From Sabellastarte sp. h YS-2021 (lineage: Eukaryota; Annelida; Polychaeta; Sabellida; Sabellidae): a DNA stretch of 64,000 nt. The translations under genes were made by a program, and so were the position numbers. Position 1 is the first letter of the stretch. Each line of letters starts with the position of its first letter. Where the stretch lies: positions 55,495,293 to 55,559,292 of the forward strand of contig OZ024927.1 of the NCBI GenBank assembly GCA_964017235.1. The letters run 5' to 3'. A model generated the notes under the pieces. The model was not told where the DNA came from. It saw only the letters and a list, made by a program, of their open reading frames with translations, and made no database searches. Shown in pieces: positions 22,698 to 34,898 of this stretch.

Positions 22698-22880
22698 TCT
22701 AAAAACCCGTGAATATAAGGAAATGTTTAAAAGACTCAAATTGGGAAATTTTTCATGAAATATAGATCTAAGCTGATTCAGAGTCTCGCGAGAAATCGGC
22801 CTCCCGAAATATTCGGGACAAAAACAAACAATTGCGCAGTATTCTGTATGTGTCCGCGAATCTGATTGATCGAAAGCTAT
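22698..22880 (-). promoter_or_regulatory. UBE2A putative core promoter with TCTCGCGAGA
   Basis: The palindrome TCTCGCGAGA stands at 22784-22793, about 87 bp upstream of the ATG. This word is a known element of TATA-less housekeeping promoters in vertebrates. Nearby CpG-bearing words (cctcccgaaatattcggg, attgcgcagt, gtccgcgaat) contrast with the CpG-poor surroundings. No transcription start can be fixed from sequence alone. Confidence 0.55.
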
Positions 22881-23021
22881 GGTAAAACCCCTATAAACAT
22901 ATTGGCTGTTTCAATAATAACCCTCTGCATGAATGATGGCTGAAACAGCCTTCATAAAATCGTTTACTATCAGCAAATTTGCAATTATTAACAACGTTAA
23001 AATATTCTATCATGTTAGAAT

Positions 23022-23161
23022 AGGAATAACACCCTCCAAACCATAATATACGCAGAATTTTACTATGGTTTGAGACAACAAACCACTCAGGCTTAGCCTT
23101 CGAGGGGGGAGGGTATAATCTCAAAGCATGCGTATATCATGGTTTGGAGGGTGTTATTCCT
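23022..23161. repeat. 33-bp inverted repeat with 74-bp loop
   Basis: Arms 23022-23054 and 23129-23161 are reverse complements with one mismatch (start word aggaataacaccctccaaac). The loop itself holds tttgaga and tctcaaa facing each other. It could be a small fold-back element or a recent inverted duplication. It lies about 330-470 bp upstream of the UBE2A ATG. Confidence 0.85.
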
Positions 23162-23240
23162 GTAGCGAAACTCAGTGTAGTCTGGTAACCTTGATGCTTT
23201 AATCTGTCCACCATTTTGGACATAGTTAAACCCAACAAAT

Positions 23241-23261
23241 TAATAATAATAATAATAATAA
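23241..23261 (+). repeat. (TAA)7 microsatellite
   Basis: Seven uninterrupted TAA units. The stretch around it, 23162-24508, contains no recognisable gene. Confidence 0.9.
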
Positions 23262-25289
23262 ATTGAATATAATGTAGTTCTAGTCAATTCATTTGGCATT
23301 ATATCCCCCCCTTTACTTATAATACTGCATAATAATTAAACATTTGTCATAAATTTGAAAAAAAATCATCTGTATCTGTTTAAGTGTTGTATTTCTTCTC
23401 TAATCACCCAAAACATGAATTTGCTTTTAAAGATTATTGTCATCTCAAACTATATTTCATGTTTGATTAGCAATATTTTAATGTTTTAAGTTCCATAATA
23501 TATGGTAAATAATATTTTAAATGCATACAAAATTGATACAAAAATCACGATTGAGGTTGTAGGAATAAATATATAAAAATACAAATAATGCCAGAGTGCC
23601 AGGTGTGAGGGCATTATGAAAGAATTTTTTGCTGGACATAAATAGTGTAACAAATGCCTGAGCATAAGGTATTTATTACTGTTATAAAGACTGGCTTACC
23701 TGGTTTAAAAAAAACTCTTTATTTTTATGAGGTGGCACAAACAAGGACACTACCATATTAGATTACTGTTTTGAATGCATGATGACATCCTCATAAAAGC
23801 AGACGATTTTACTATCAACATACAATTGAGCAATTTGAAACAGCACTTGCAGTGTTTAGCAGTTATTTGTTCTTCTTTATAAGCCCGGTGATTGACTGAA
23901 CACAAAAGCATTTTTGTTTACTGTGCAATTCAGGTCTTTGTTATTCCCATTTACATGACAGATATTAATGATACATATTTTGGCTATTCAGCACTGGTAG
24001 CTTACTACTTCACATCCCGTAAAATGTAATTAAAATGCATAGAACTGTTTCACAGGTATTTAACACTGCCTTATAACATCCAAAAGAATGAAGCATTACT
24101 AGATGAAGGTTATCATAGACGATACCAGTCCCTCAACTGGGGTCTAGTCTAAACTCTGTGCTCTAAGCTCCCACTCCACCCTCATTTGCTCCATCTTCAA
24201 AACAGACACAATGTCCTCTTCAATTATTGCAAACAAGAAGTCTTAAAAGTCTTTCTTATGCATTAATAATAGCTATATTGCCTTGATTCTGGGTTTTATT
24301 ATTTGGGAGGTAAAGAGCTTATATAATTGATTGAATTTTGAAATTATTGTTAATTATACAATTAATCATATTGTTTCAGTTATGTGGATATTTAAAAATG
24401 CTCAAAACAACATGTGCGTATTATACAAATCAAAATGCACAGCAAAAAGAAGATAAATTTCAATATGTGTTTATATGTAAGAACTAGTGTTGTAACAGAC
24501 AAGTCTCCATCACAGATAGCAAGACGCTAGTGGGCCACCGTTGGCTATGGGTGGCAAAATATAGCAAGTGGGCCACCACTGAGCCACTGCTGGACCACTG
24601 CCTGCATTTTTAAAAAATTTTTAAAGCATTATAAATAACTTGAAAAGTAACCTCAACTGTCATTTTCTGCCACATTATTTTTACAATATTCAATGTTAAA
24701 AACAAATTCTTTCAAAATATAAATATATTGCGTGACCCACTGTTGGCCCACCAACTACCAAAGTCAGTGGCTGTAGCTCAGGGACCAGCCAATGCCCACT
24801 GGTGTAAAATTCCTGGAAAAATTAGATAAAATGTGCATTTTCTTTCACCAAACATAAGTTAATGTCATTTATATAAACAAACTTATTCTGTACTCCTTCA
24901 TTTTGCTCAGTCAGTCTTTCCTCCACTTTATTACTTTATATATTACTTGCTTATATATTTTCAACAGGTGGTCCATCAATGGCCCAGTCACTATATAAGT
25001 AGAACAGGACCTATGATGGACATCCAATGGGCCACTGGTGGCAAATATTTTATTTTTAGTTAAAGTTAAAGATATCTTCATTTTTCCATTTGATATAATT
25101 TTGTGTTTTGATGAAACCTATCTTATGAAAACTATCCTAAAATTATTTTTATCTGACACATGCAACTATGATTTGTAAGAGCTATACTTAGTTGGTGGGC
25201 AACTGATGGTCTCTGGTGGCTAAACCTCAAGCTCTGCTGAATAGCATTTGTTTTGACAGACCTTGAAAAAAATAATGCCAAAAAATGAC

Positions 25290-25700
25290 AACCAAAAATG
25301 GGAGTCCCAGTAATTTTTTCGGAGTCCAAGCTACATAACAGATATCACAATTTTGGCAATTTAAGTACTGTATTTTTCTATTTACTCTGTATTATTGTAT
25401 CACTGTATTTTTTATTGCATTATCTAAAATAAAATTATGATTTTATATCTCTCTTAATATTTTTTACTTGAATGTTGGTTGTTGCACTTTTGGGTCTGTC
25501 TTTTTATGCAGATTAGGTACTGTTAAAGTCATATTAGAATTCATTAAGGCTTTTACTTGTGCAACTTTCCATTGTAACTGATGGAATTTCATCAAGTGTG
25601 CCGCTGGTTTTGCACCTACACCACACATAAGCATTCATTGAATGAATTGCCATTTCTGTATGTATGGTTAATATTCAAAACATCCAAACCATAACATCTG
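25290..25700 (-). repeat. dispersed repeat H, minus-strand copy
   Basis: Reverse-complement match to 12180-12690 over about 400 bp. It lies between word clusters in the left half of element A, so it may be A's core or a separate passenger. Confidence 0.6.
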
Positions 25701-25745
25701 CTGACAGATGGCTGCCAATGGTGGACCACCAGTCAAGCTTGTTAA

Positions 25746-28277
25746 CCCAGATAGCATTCTGCCATCGGACCGATGTTGGCTGGTGGTCGCATGGTCAGCA
25801 GATTTTGCAAACATTGGCCCAATGTTGGGGAAACATTGCTATTGGTTGCATGTTCAGTAGATTTTGCCAACGTTAGGCCAATGTTGGCCCAACCAAGGCT
25901 TGCCAACCAAAACTCAGGCTGCCGAGGTTGGGCCAACGGTGGGCCAATGGTGTATTTTTATTCAAGATGGCGGTGAGCAATAATAGGGGATTTTGGGACA
26001 CTTAGTAAAAAATGATTATTATTTTTAACTAACTAATTAGCAATTTTAGACATAAAATAACATTCTCATTATAAATTCACAATAAGAAAAGTTGTTTCGG
26101 AACATGATAATTTTATTATTTGATTATGGACTATATCATCTTAATATACTGTTCCACCATTGTTTATGGTTGGTCATGTAACTTACCAGGGATTCCCTTA
26201 ACTAAAATCCACCCCCAGTCTATCAATTATTTACTTTCTGTTAAAGGTCACAGGAAAAGAAAACTAAAGTTTACTTATATTCTTCAGTACACAGAAGCAT
26301 AAATATAAAAACCTATTCCAAGCCTATTTATGTGAAGAATACTGCTGTGTGTGTTTTTTTTCTCTCTTCCCAGTTCTCTTCAATTATCAAGTAAACAAAT
26401 CTCTGCACTCGGTGGTTTCCGTGAAGCATTTCAATGCCACGTAATAGCTACTAAACATTTCCCTCCAAATGTACACAGTTATTAGCTGAGTCAACCTTTC
26501 ATACATGTACTGTTGTTTATAAAACTGAAAATCTACAACAGTAAAGTGTTGTAGTCATTGTCATAGTTAGAATTTAATCACACAATATATATATTATAGT
26601 ATTAGTTTTATAGTTTTACTAATGATAATCTGGCAGAATGGTTATGTGTTTTGCTTGGGGTTGTAACAAGGCTTGTGGGAAGGCTTCTTGTCTTTTACAA
26701 AGGATTTATATTTGTATATATTTTTATCAATAATAAGTAGTGTGTGGGAAGTATATATAGGAAGTTTTTGAGCTAATAATTAAATATCACTGATCAAGTG
26801 GTAAATTCAAATATGATTATTCTGAAGACTGAAAATGGGATATAAGTACACACAAAACTGTTGAACTACATGTAATTTTATATCAAACTAGTAGGAAGAA
26901 GTGGTGGTAAAGATTTAAAGATTTATAATAACTCACAGCCTTGAATTATTGATTTATAGAGGATAATTTTACAACACCACATTGGAAAGAGCAGGAGAGA
27001 TAAGAAGCTAGCTCTGTTACATGAAAATAGCCATATCCATCTGTAGACCCCGGATCTGTATTAGCTAAAAGACATTTCGTATTTTATTTTTTAGCAGTTA
27101 CTGAGAGTATATTAACTGAGATTTATGTCAAAAAAAGATATGTCAATTTGAGGTAAATTACAGTAATTATGAATGTCATAAAATTGTTCAAATGATAAAA
27201 GCTACTTTAAATATATAATAACAAGTGAACCACTAACCAGCTTCTGGTATTATGATTGATTAAATAGAACTTTACTTTTTAATGGCTCATGTAAATATGG
27301 CTCTGTTTTATATTCCAAATTAACTTTTGTACATTCACTGCTTGTGTTAGAGTTAAAATTCTATCCATATGCCATGATTATTCGTTAAATTTAAATTTAG
27401 AAATACCTTATTTCTAAGTATGGCAACAAACTCCTCAAACTATGACACAAATGATGGGTCCATCTAGATATACCTAATGTTTATGAGTGTGTTTTAGATT
27501 AAATGTCAGATAACACTGGAAAACTATCCAGCAGGACTCTCACCTTAAACTATAAATAGAGTCAGTAGTATGGTCATTACAACAGACACTTTAATAGAAC
27601 ATGCAATAAAAAGCAAAATTAAAACAAAGTCAAAAGGATCCCAGTCAAAAGTACCAGAATGAAAATTAGGACTTATTTTATTAGTTCTATTATAACAGTT
27701 CTATTATAACAAGAAGTAAATCATTTTACATTTGCAAATAGAATTAGTGATTATAATATTTGTCTATTTTTATAGTAATGTAGATTAAAAATGTCAATTA
27801 AGTTGGAAGTGTTATATTTCTGGGACAAGCTTTGGGTGATTCTCTATATAAACACATGGTAAAGCATGGAGTGGAGAAAAGTTTGTTTAGTAGCTCTGAC
27901 GTCACTCAAAGTGCAGACACTCGGAGAGACTTCGGACTGGATTGGCCTTGAGAAGCACATGTGCTTGTTCAGCTAAACATTTACTGCTGTGATTGTTTGT
28001 GGTGTGTTTTATTACTTCTAAATAGATGTTTGGGATATGTTACCTACCTACCAAAACACTAAAGCAAAAAAAAAAATTCTTTTCCTGTGACCTTTAAACA
28101 ATGGCCACATAACTCCATGCTACAATCTGATTGGGTGATGCTATAGTGGTCATAAAATTTTACCATTGGCTTGCCAACGTCAGACCGACGGCCAGAAAGC
28201 CATTGGGCCAACGGTGGCTGCCAACGTCGGACTAACAGATATACCAATGTTAGGCCAACGTCTGCATGCTCTCTGGG
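25746..28277. mobile_element. TIR element B (cgttggcccaacg word), nested in A
   Basis: The left end is CCCAGATAGCATTCTGCC. The right end reads gcatgctctctggg. Short arms (25746-25970 and 28160-28277) are built of gttgggccaacgttgg-type palindromic words. The junction to the ~2.2-kb core is the motif aagatggcggtgagcaataa. A's own sequence cttgttggctaatg is split here: ttgtt stands on both sides (a 3- to 5-bp duplication, with two extra A at the left). The core has no convincing ORF. It belongs to the same family as element C (41484-42076). Confidence 0.7.
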
Positions 28278-28718
28278 TTGTTGGCTAATGAAGGTGATCC
28301 ACCAGTGGACCAATAGAAAAGCTTATCATTGGCTGCCAACAGTGGGCCACTGATGGACCACCAGTAAACCTTATTGTTGGCTGCCAAGAGTGGACCACTG
28401 TCTATCAGCTGGTCACACCACCAGAGCACCACCATAAAAAGTTGATGGTCCCAAACAGAGGGCCACTGGTGGGCCACCAGTCAACCTTGTTGGCTACTGA
28501 AGGTGGTCCACTGGTGGACCAATAGAACAGCTTATCATTGGCTGCTGATAGTGGGCCACTGATGCCGATAGTGGACCACCAGTAAACTTTATTGTCAGCT
28601 GCCAATGGTGGACCACTGTCTACCAGCTGGTCACACCAATGGCTAGTCACTAGCTACAGCCAATATCGGACCGACTGCTATGCCGCTGGTGGGCCAGTTG
28701 CCAGTCTTGCTATCTGGG

Positions 28719-30652
28719 ATACTCTGTTTAGTGTGTGTTATTTTTATGAGATTTCTGTGCATTGCTGTCCTTCAAACATAACTCAAGTTTTCAGTGTGAG
28801 TTTTAGTACAGCATTCCAGTGAAGTGACTTGATCATTAAAATATGTAGTGTTTACTTTAATACAATGCAGACCATAGTTCAGAGGAATTATGTTCCATAG
28901 ATCTTAGGTCACATGACATATCTTAATAGGAAATAAAGTAGGGAAGCACAAGTAAATTCTCTACATATGTCTAGAACCTAGGTCATGTGACCACTACTTA
29001 CTCTCTTGCTTAAGATAAAAGTAGCAGCACATGCAATCGAAATTCAGTAGTAGTAGAAGAAGTAGAAGCAGTAACAACTAGTAGAGATGAATGATCAGAG
29101 AAGAAACACTATGTAGTAGATACAGAAGGGGCAGCCATATGCCAAAATGCTGTATTCTCAAACATCTAGCTCCAGCATGTTACAAGAACTTTTTAAAATA
29201 AAAGAAGACCTATAGAAGATATTGCATTTTAATACAATCCAATTGTCAAATTCTCCACCCGACATTATAAATTAGAGTGCTGCTATTATTGGGAATACAA
29301 AAACCAGAGAAAATGGAAGTGTTTGTCCTTTTTAAGTGTGAGATGTGATTTACTGGGCTGGCAGCCTTCCCATTTTAACACTAGCAATTGCTTTTGTTTA
29401 CATACCATTATTGGAGACTTGCCTGAAGTGAGAAAACTGCGTTTAAGAATTCAGCTTTGCTGATGAATAGCCTTTCTCAATACACATGTTGTAAATTGCT
29501 GTTCTTACTATTATTAACTAGCTGTTATTATTAGTCTAATCTAAAATTAAGATATTGTTAATTTGGGTATTGATTATCACCCTATTTAAGGTGATTTCAT
29601 AATTATACACCAGTGTCAACACGTTGTGTAACTGCCAGGAACTTAAAGCAATCAGAGATCTGGGCCAAGGGAGTCCCTGGAAACATTCCAAGGATTAGCT
29701 CAGAGCTAGAGCTGTTGCTTGTATGCAAGCCAAGAGTTTGACACAATTATTACTTTTCTGAATAACCACCAAATTGTGACGGTCTTTTGGTTTGGCAGAC
29801 TGATACTACTCTGGAGAAGACCCAAAAGTTATGTTTATGCAAAGCTCCATTTGCTGTTGAAAGGTAGACCAAAACAAGAGGACTAGAGATAATGAAACTT
29901 TACAGTAAGTTAAAAATAGGAGTTTGAGTGTTAAATAAGAAGACTTGTGGGATATGACTACAGTGTGTTAATAGCTTAATATGTAAGCATGGTTTTTGTT
30001 GGAATTTGTAACTTGTGTCAGATAATAAACATAGAAAGTTATTAAAGTCTGAGAAAGCCACAAAAAATGCTTTTGTTTAGCTTCACCACAGAAATCTGCC
30101 TTACTGACTGAACATTTGACCCCTGGAATACATGCACACACGTCATGGCATGAACTCAACAAATCTATGGTACTCACACATCCGTACAAAAAATGTGTGT
30201 GTAGTATTTTAAGGTCAAAAAACCTATTTATCTAATTATCTTTATGTCCAACATCTGCAATATACAGACCAGTGTTTTAATTGGACTTCTGCTGTTTTTT
30301 ACTGAATCAAGTACTAGTTTAAATATTAAAATGTGAAAAATGACTTAAAAATCACAAAATCTCGTAATAAAATTATTTCTTTCTTAATGCAAAGTAATTA
30401 TTGAATTAAAATAAATTATAAAATATATGTATAGTAAGTATTTGCCATTGGTGTATGTCTGTAGAAATAAAATAGGTCTTTATTTGTGTACAACAAGTTA
30501 TAATAACAACAATGTCAATCTTTTATGTAGCTTGTGTTTCACCAATTCCTACAAATCAATTATCTGCATACAACAGAAACTAAAACTAAAAACAACTAAA
30601 AGTTATTGTTTTATTGGTGGATACATTTCAGTATGATGTATAATTACAACAA
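28719..30652. other. no gene seen
   Basis: Unassigned AT-rich sequence. A tRNA-like stretch (gattagctcagagctagagc, then gcttgtatgcaagc and gagtttgac) at 29690-29750 looks like a decayed tRNA-derived piece: box A is fair and box B poor. Confidence 0.5.
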
Positions 30653-30885
30653 GGGGCCACTGTGGCAGAGTGGTAACACTCTCGCCTCCCACCTCTGTGA
30701 AACGGAGTTCGGTTCCCGACCTGACCTCAAGTGGGAACGTCGGTAGTTGCTTGCAGTTGGTCGACAGTTTAGAGTATAGAACCTTGACCAACTGCATGTA
30801 CTGGTTTCTTCTGCCCTTCCAACTACCCATTGTAATATGACATGTACAGTGTTGAAAACGACGTAAAACCCCAAATAAATAAAAA
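30653..30885 (+). mobile_element. tRNA-derived SINE, copy 1
   Basis: The head ggggccactgtggcagagtgg resembles a tRNA with box A, and ggagttcggttcccgac fits box B. The body includes gtagttgcttgcagttggtc and ttccaactacccattgtaat. The tail is gacgtaaaaccccaaataaa. The same body occurs at 34899-35118 and 36353-36574. The tail abuts element G2 at 30886. Confidence 0.85.
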
Positions 30886-31900
30886 TAGCACCAGAGATGC
30901 CCGTACCCCACAGCCTGGGGAAATAATTTCAACACCATGAGATATAGAAGTAGTGAAATAGTACAAAGATTGGGATACTTGCAGGGCATTGTCAATTATA
31001 TAAATCTCCAAATAATGTTTAAGTAGAGAAAATAACATTTAAGAGACAGAAAATGCATGCAAAGATAAAGTATTAAAACAAGACAATTCCATAGCTAGAT
31101 GATAGCATTAATTAAAATTAAAATTACGAAGCTGTAAAACTTATTAAATGGAGAAAAGCTATCAATGGAAAAACACAATTATGTAAAAGTGCATATAATA
31201 ATCTGTTGTAGCAATCCATATATCTTTGTCATAAGAGAAAGATGTTGCAAATATGGCAGGTGAACGCACTTTGGCAGAGCCAAAGTTAAAGGTCTCACCA
31301 TGATGCACACCTACATCCCCTAACCAATGTCCCTACCAAGTATCAACTTCCTACACCTTACGGTTACTGAGCTATAGCTCAGACAAGATTTTAAAGGTCA
31401 AGGTCAACACAGCAAGGTCAAAGGTCAAATAAAGGTTATGACGCTGCACACCTAGTGCCTCTGACCAATGTCCCTACTAAGTATCAACTTCCTACACCTA
31501 ACGGTTTCTGAGATATTGCCCAGACAAGATTTTATAGGTCAAGATCACTACAGCAAAGTCAAAGGTCAAATCAAGGTCACACCATGACGCTGCACACCTA
31601 CAACCCTTAATCGATCTCCCTAACAAGTATCAACTTTCTACACGTTGCGGTTGCCGAGATATAGCCTGGACAAGATTTTATAGGTCAAGGTCACTATGGC
31701 AAGATCAAAGGTCAAATCAAGGTCACACCATGACATTGCACTACTACACCCCCTAACCAATGTCCCTACCAAGTATTAACTTCCTACACCTTGCGGTTTC
31801 TGAGACACAGCTCGACACTTTTTCCAGCTGCTCGCCCGCCTGTCCGGACACCATGGGTGAAAACAATACCCTGACAGGCCTTAAGGGCTGTGGGGTAAAA
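30886..31900 (+). repeat. AGGTCA-array element G2
   Basis: From atagcaccagagatgcccgt to cagccttaagggctgtgggg-like words near 31880-31900. It contains four ~145-bp units with ccaatgtccctaccaagtat spaced 141-147 bp, and runs such as aaggtcaaaggtcaaat (for example near 31405 and 31555). The left 350 bp match the two parts of G1 that flank the DIRS fossil in UBE2A intron 2. The end word forms a hairpin (ccttaagg core). Confidence 0.8.
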
Positions 31901-32034
31901 TACAACAAGGAAACTATTGCTTCTACATATCTAAGAATACAGTGGGGCATTAAAGCATCTGTTTATAATTTTAGACCAAGAGAAGAATGCCTGAAAGGTG
32001 TACAGCTGCTAACTCTCAGTAAATATTTGAAACA

Positions 32035-32769
32035 TTTTAAAATGGTTCAGACGTTTACATAATGTTTTTAAAACCTATTTAAACTCTATCATATGGTTTT
32101 CTAAACAAATGTTTTTACTGAAAACGTTTATCAAATGCTTATAAAATAACTTAAGAAGCTAGGTTTAACTGGAAATGTTTTTTAAACATTTATAAAATAG
32201 CTAAAGAAATGAAGGTTATGCTGGAAATGTTTTTTTAAACATCCATCATGAAATGGTTTATAAACAGTACACATAAAATGTTTAAAAACATTGTTGATCA
32301 AATGTTTTCAAAACATTCTATCAAAAATGTTTTTAAACACATATTTTCAGAATGCTTATTAAACCTTCACATTCAAACATGTCCAAACAAAGATGGCAGT
32401 GAGCAATAATAGGGGATTTTAGAGCACTTTGTCAAAAATTGCCCCATATGCAATCCCTAAAAGTAAGAATTGAATGGGGGCACAATTTTTAAGCCACTCT
32501 CTTACAATTTTAGACATAAAATAATATTTTCATTAGTGAGCAACCTTAAAAAGATATTGAATTTGACCCCTGACCCTATTATTATTCAGACATTAATATG
32601 TTTATTTGTAACGTTTTTCTAACATTTATCATTAAACGTTTAATAAATGGTATACATAAAAAGTTTTAAAAACATTCTATTATAAGTGTGGTTTTTGTAC
32701 CCATCAGTTTTTAACCTTTACCAAATGTTTCCTACCAAATGTTTGCAAAACCAAAAAATGTTTACTGGG
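32035..32769. mobile_element. element E, arms built of an aaatgttttaaaacatt word
   Basis: About fifteen degenerate copies of aaatgtttttaaacatt-like words occupy 32050-32370 and 32590-32760. The right end reads tgtttactggg, matching the right end of element D (40262). The centre carries agatggcagtgagcaataat followed by aggggatttt, the same subterminal motif as in elements B and C. The left end is not clear, so the copy is probably truncated there. Confidence 0.6.
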
Positions 32770-34018
32770 CTGTGAGAATACACATAAAAATAATGCTTCA
32801 TTGTATTCAAATGTTTATGCAAAAAAAGAAACAAATGGTATTTTAAGATATTGATAACCATAGTTCTAGTTCTAGATCTGTAATAAAACATACATACATA
32901 TTTTATACAACTAGACATTAATTAATTTAAATAAAACATGTCTCTTAACTCAAACATCAGCTATTCATTAAAACACATATTTATTGCATTTGAACAGTAT
33001 TAGAAGAGTGTCTTTAGTGTTTATAATTTACAGGTCACTGTATATTTAATTTTCCTTATTTTTCATGGAAAGGTGAGAAGGAAGGCATCAGTAAATGCCC
33101 CCAGTTTTTCAAACAGATATTACTCAACATATGCTGGCACTGGGAGACAGAAATCAGTTGCAGAATAGAGAACGACTGTAAAGTAATGACATAAACTGAT
33201 AGTAGTTAAGAGTTTTTGTAGCCATATCATATTTAAGTTATCTGTGTATTTCACAGCAGTAACTGATAATTTTTTAGTGGGATCATTGTACATTATTTTG
33301 ATCTTGGATTAAATCAGATTTTATTTAATCCTGTGAAAGGCACTCAATACATTGCAGGATATAAACATTTATGGTTAAACAGGTGGATGGTAGATGTTGC
33401 ATACACACAAGGTACCCAGGTTTCACTGAAATCTGGTTCGGCATGTCATTGTATGACACTGGCCAATTGCACTTCAAGGATTTCTGCTTTCCTAATTAAA
33501 GAAATGGTTAGTATTTATGTTACAGATTTGCGAAAAAGATAAGTGTAATGGGTAGCTCAGCAGTAATAAGATCCAATTTCCTGTTTTACATCCAGTTCAA
33601 CAGCCAAGGTCATATTGGGACAGGTCCTCAGCATTTTAACTTCTGAGTGTCGAATCCACACACTGGTGACAGGCAATATTGATAATAGTAATCATTATTA
33701 CATTTTAATGTCAGAGTAAAGTATAATTATCTTTTTATTCTAGCAACACGAAGACAGGTATATATCAATCAGGAGCATCAATAAATGAAATGAAAAAGAA
33801 AACCCACAAGTATATTTTCATACTTTATAACAGTTCTTTAAACATGCTTATTATAAGATTTTACAATTGTAACTCATTTTTACCTAACCATGTATTTTAC
33901 TGCAGTATTCACTTTCCAACTGCTAACCAAACACCTGAGGTGATGAACACTGACATAAAGTTCTGTTACCAGATAAAGACTCATTGCTATGTTTGTTCAA
34001 TCTCACTCTTTTCCACAG
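32770..34018. other. no firm gene; SINE scrap
   Basis: A short piece at about 33573-33620 (tgttttacatccagttcaac, agccaaggtcatattgggac) matches the tail side of the minus-strand SINE at 58265. The reading frame at 33333-33540 has no family that I recognise. It could be an upstream exon of the SWIM-type gene, but no supporting motif was seen. Confidence 0.35.
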
Positions 34019-34221
34019 GAAGGTAAAGCCTACAGTAATTTTAACTCAAAGTGGTTAAAGGAGATATTTTACCACGGAGTAGATAAGCATAGTGCATGGC
34101 ACTACTTGAAGGCAGAATGTACTCCATCTGATGCTATACATAATCCCAATCACAAAGTTTGGGTTATGGTCACCAAGCATACTGGTCAAGTAAAGAAAGC
34201 ACACTGCACTTGCTTTGCTGG
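34019..34221 (+). CDS. probable exon of a SWIM zinc-finger protein
   Basis: An open stretch between an acceptor (cttttccacag) and a donor (gtaggt). The peptide begins EGKAYSNFNSKWLKEIF and ends VWVMVTKHTGQVKKAHCTCF-AG. The pattern of a tryptophan-containing strand, a turn, then A-H-C-x-C-x-A-G is the first half of a SWIM zinc finger. The family expects a downstream C-x-H pair in the next exon, which I could not place by eye in 34222-37300. Proteins of this type are numerous in marine invertebrates, often fused to YqaJ-like nuclease domains. It could be a live gene with distant exons or a stranded relic. Confidence 0.5.
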
Positions 34222-34898
34222 GTAGGTTTGACTTCAGGATTCATATGTGCACATATTTGTTTTTCACTGTCTTGATGTCAGTGGTGTATTGCTTTACAAA
34301 CACACTTTACACTTCTGAGATCAACAGGTTAATCCCTGACTAGATCCCATTTATAAGTTGCTACTTGAATACCTAGAAATATGACCAATTAGCATGTACT
34401 GGTACTTACACATTATTTTGAAAGGGACCTAGTTGTGAATGTGAAGGAGCTTAACTGCAATAATTAAGGGTTGAAATAGGAATTATCGAAGGACCAATGA
34501 CATAAAAAAAAACTGACCTGAACTTGTTACTAACAGTGTGACGACCCTTAAGCCAAAAGTGTATTTTCAATACCGTTCTGGCATTGTGTTCAAAGGTTGG
34601 CCATTTGTCAAAGATCTGAGACTTTATTGGAAAATTTTATTGATGGTGAAGTCTGGTATCAGTAAGCCAAGGAAAGCCAAATTATTGTTGAGGACAGTAA
34701 AAACTAGTAGATATCAATTTTCAACAATACATTAGATTATATGAAAATAAATCAAAGTAATAGATATGTAACATGAATATATTAAAACATTTGACACCTT
34801 TAGATTAGATACATGTATGAAATAAATAAAGAAATCAGGCTAAAGAGCTCTTAAAGTGTCCATACAAATATCACCCCAAAAGTCTGATAACAGTCAAG

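Larger units (their letters stand above)
24511..28718. mobile_element. TIR element A, arms built of a tgggccaccagtgg word
   Basis: The ends are CACAGATAGCAAGAC (left) and GTCTTGCTATCTGGG (right), inverted with one mismatch, flanked by AT on both sides (24509-24510 and 28719-28720). Both arms are made of degenerate copies of tgggccaccagtggacca: about ten on the left (24530-25720) and more than fifteen on the right (28280-28690). Element B (25746-28277) is inserted in it, leaving about 1.7 kb of A. No transposase was seen, so it is non-autonomous and its superfamily is unassigned. Confidence 0.7.

Noticed and set aside
29690-29750. Possible tRNA gene
   Set aside because: The anticodon-like stem is plausible, but the T arm lacks GTTCRA and the acceptor stem does not pair.
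33333-33540. Open frame of 69 codons upstream of the SWIM-type exon
   Set aside because: No motif or convincing splice pair ties it to the exon at 34019, so it was not called as coding.
34538-34735. Open frame of 65 codons downstream of the SWIM-type exon
   Set aside because: It does not contain the expected C-x-H half of the zinc finger and resembles no family that I recognise.
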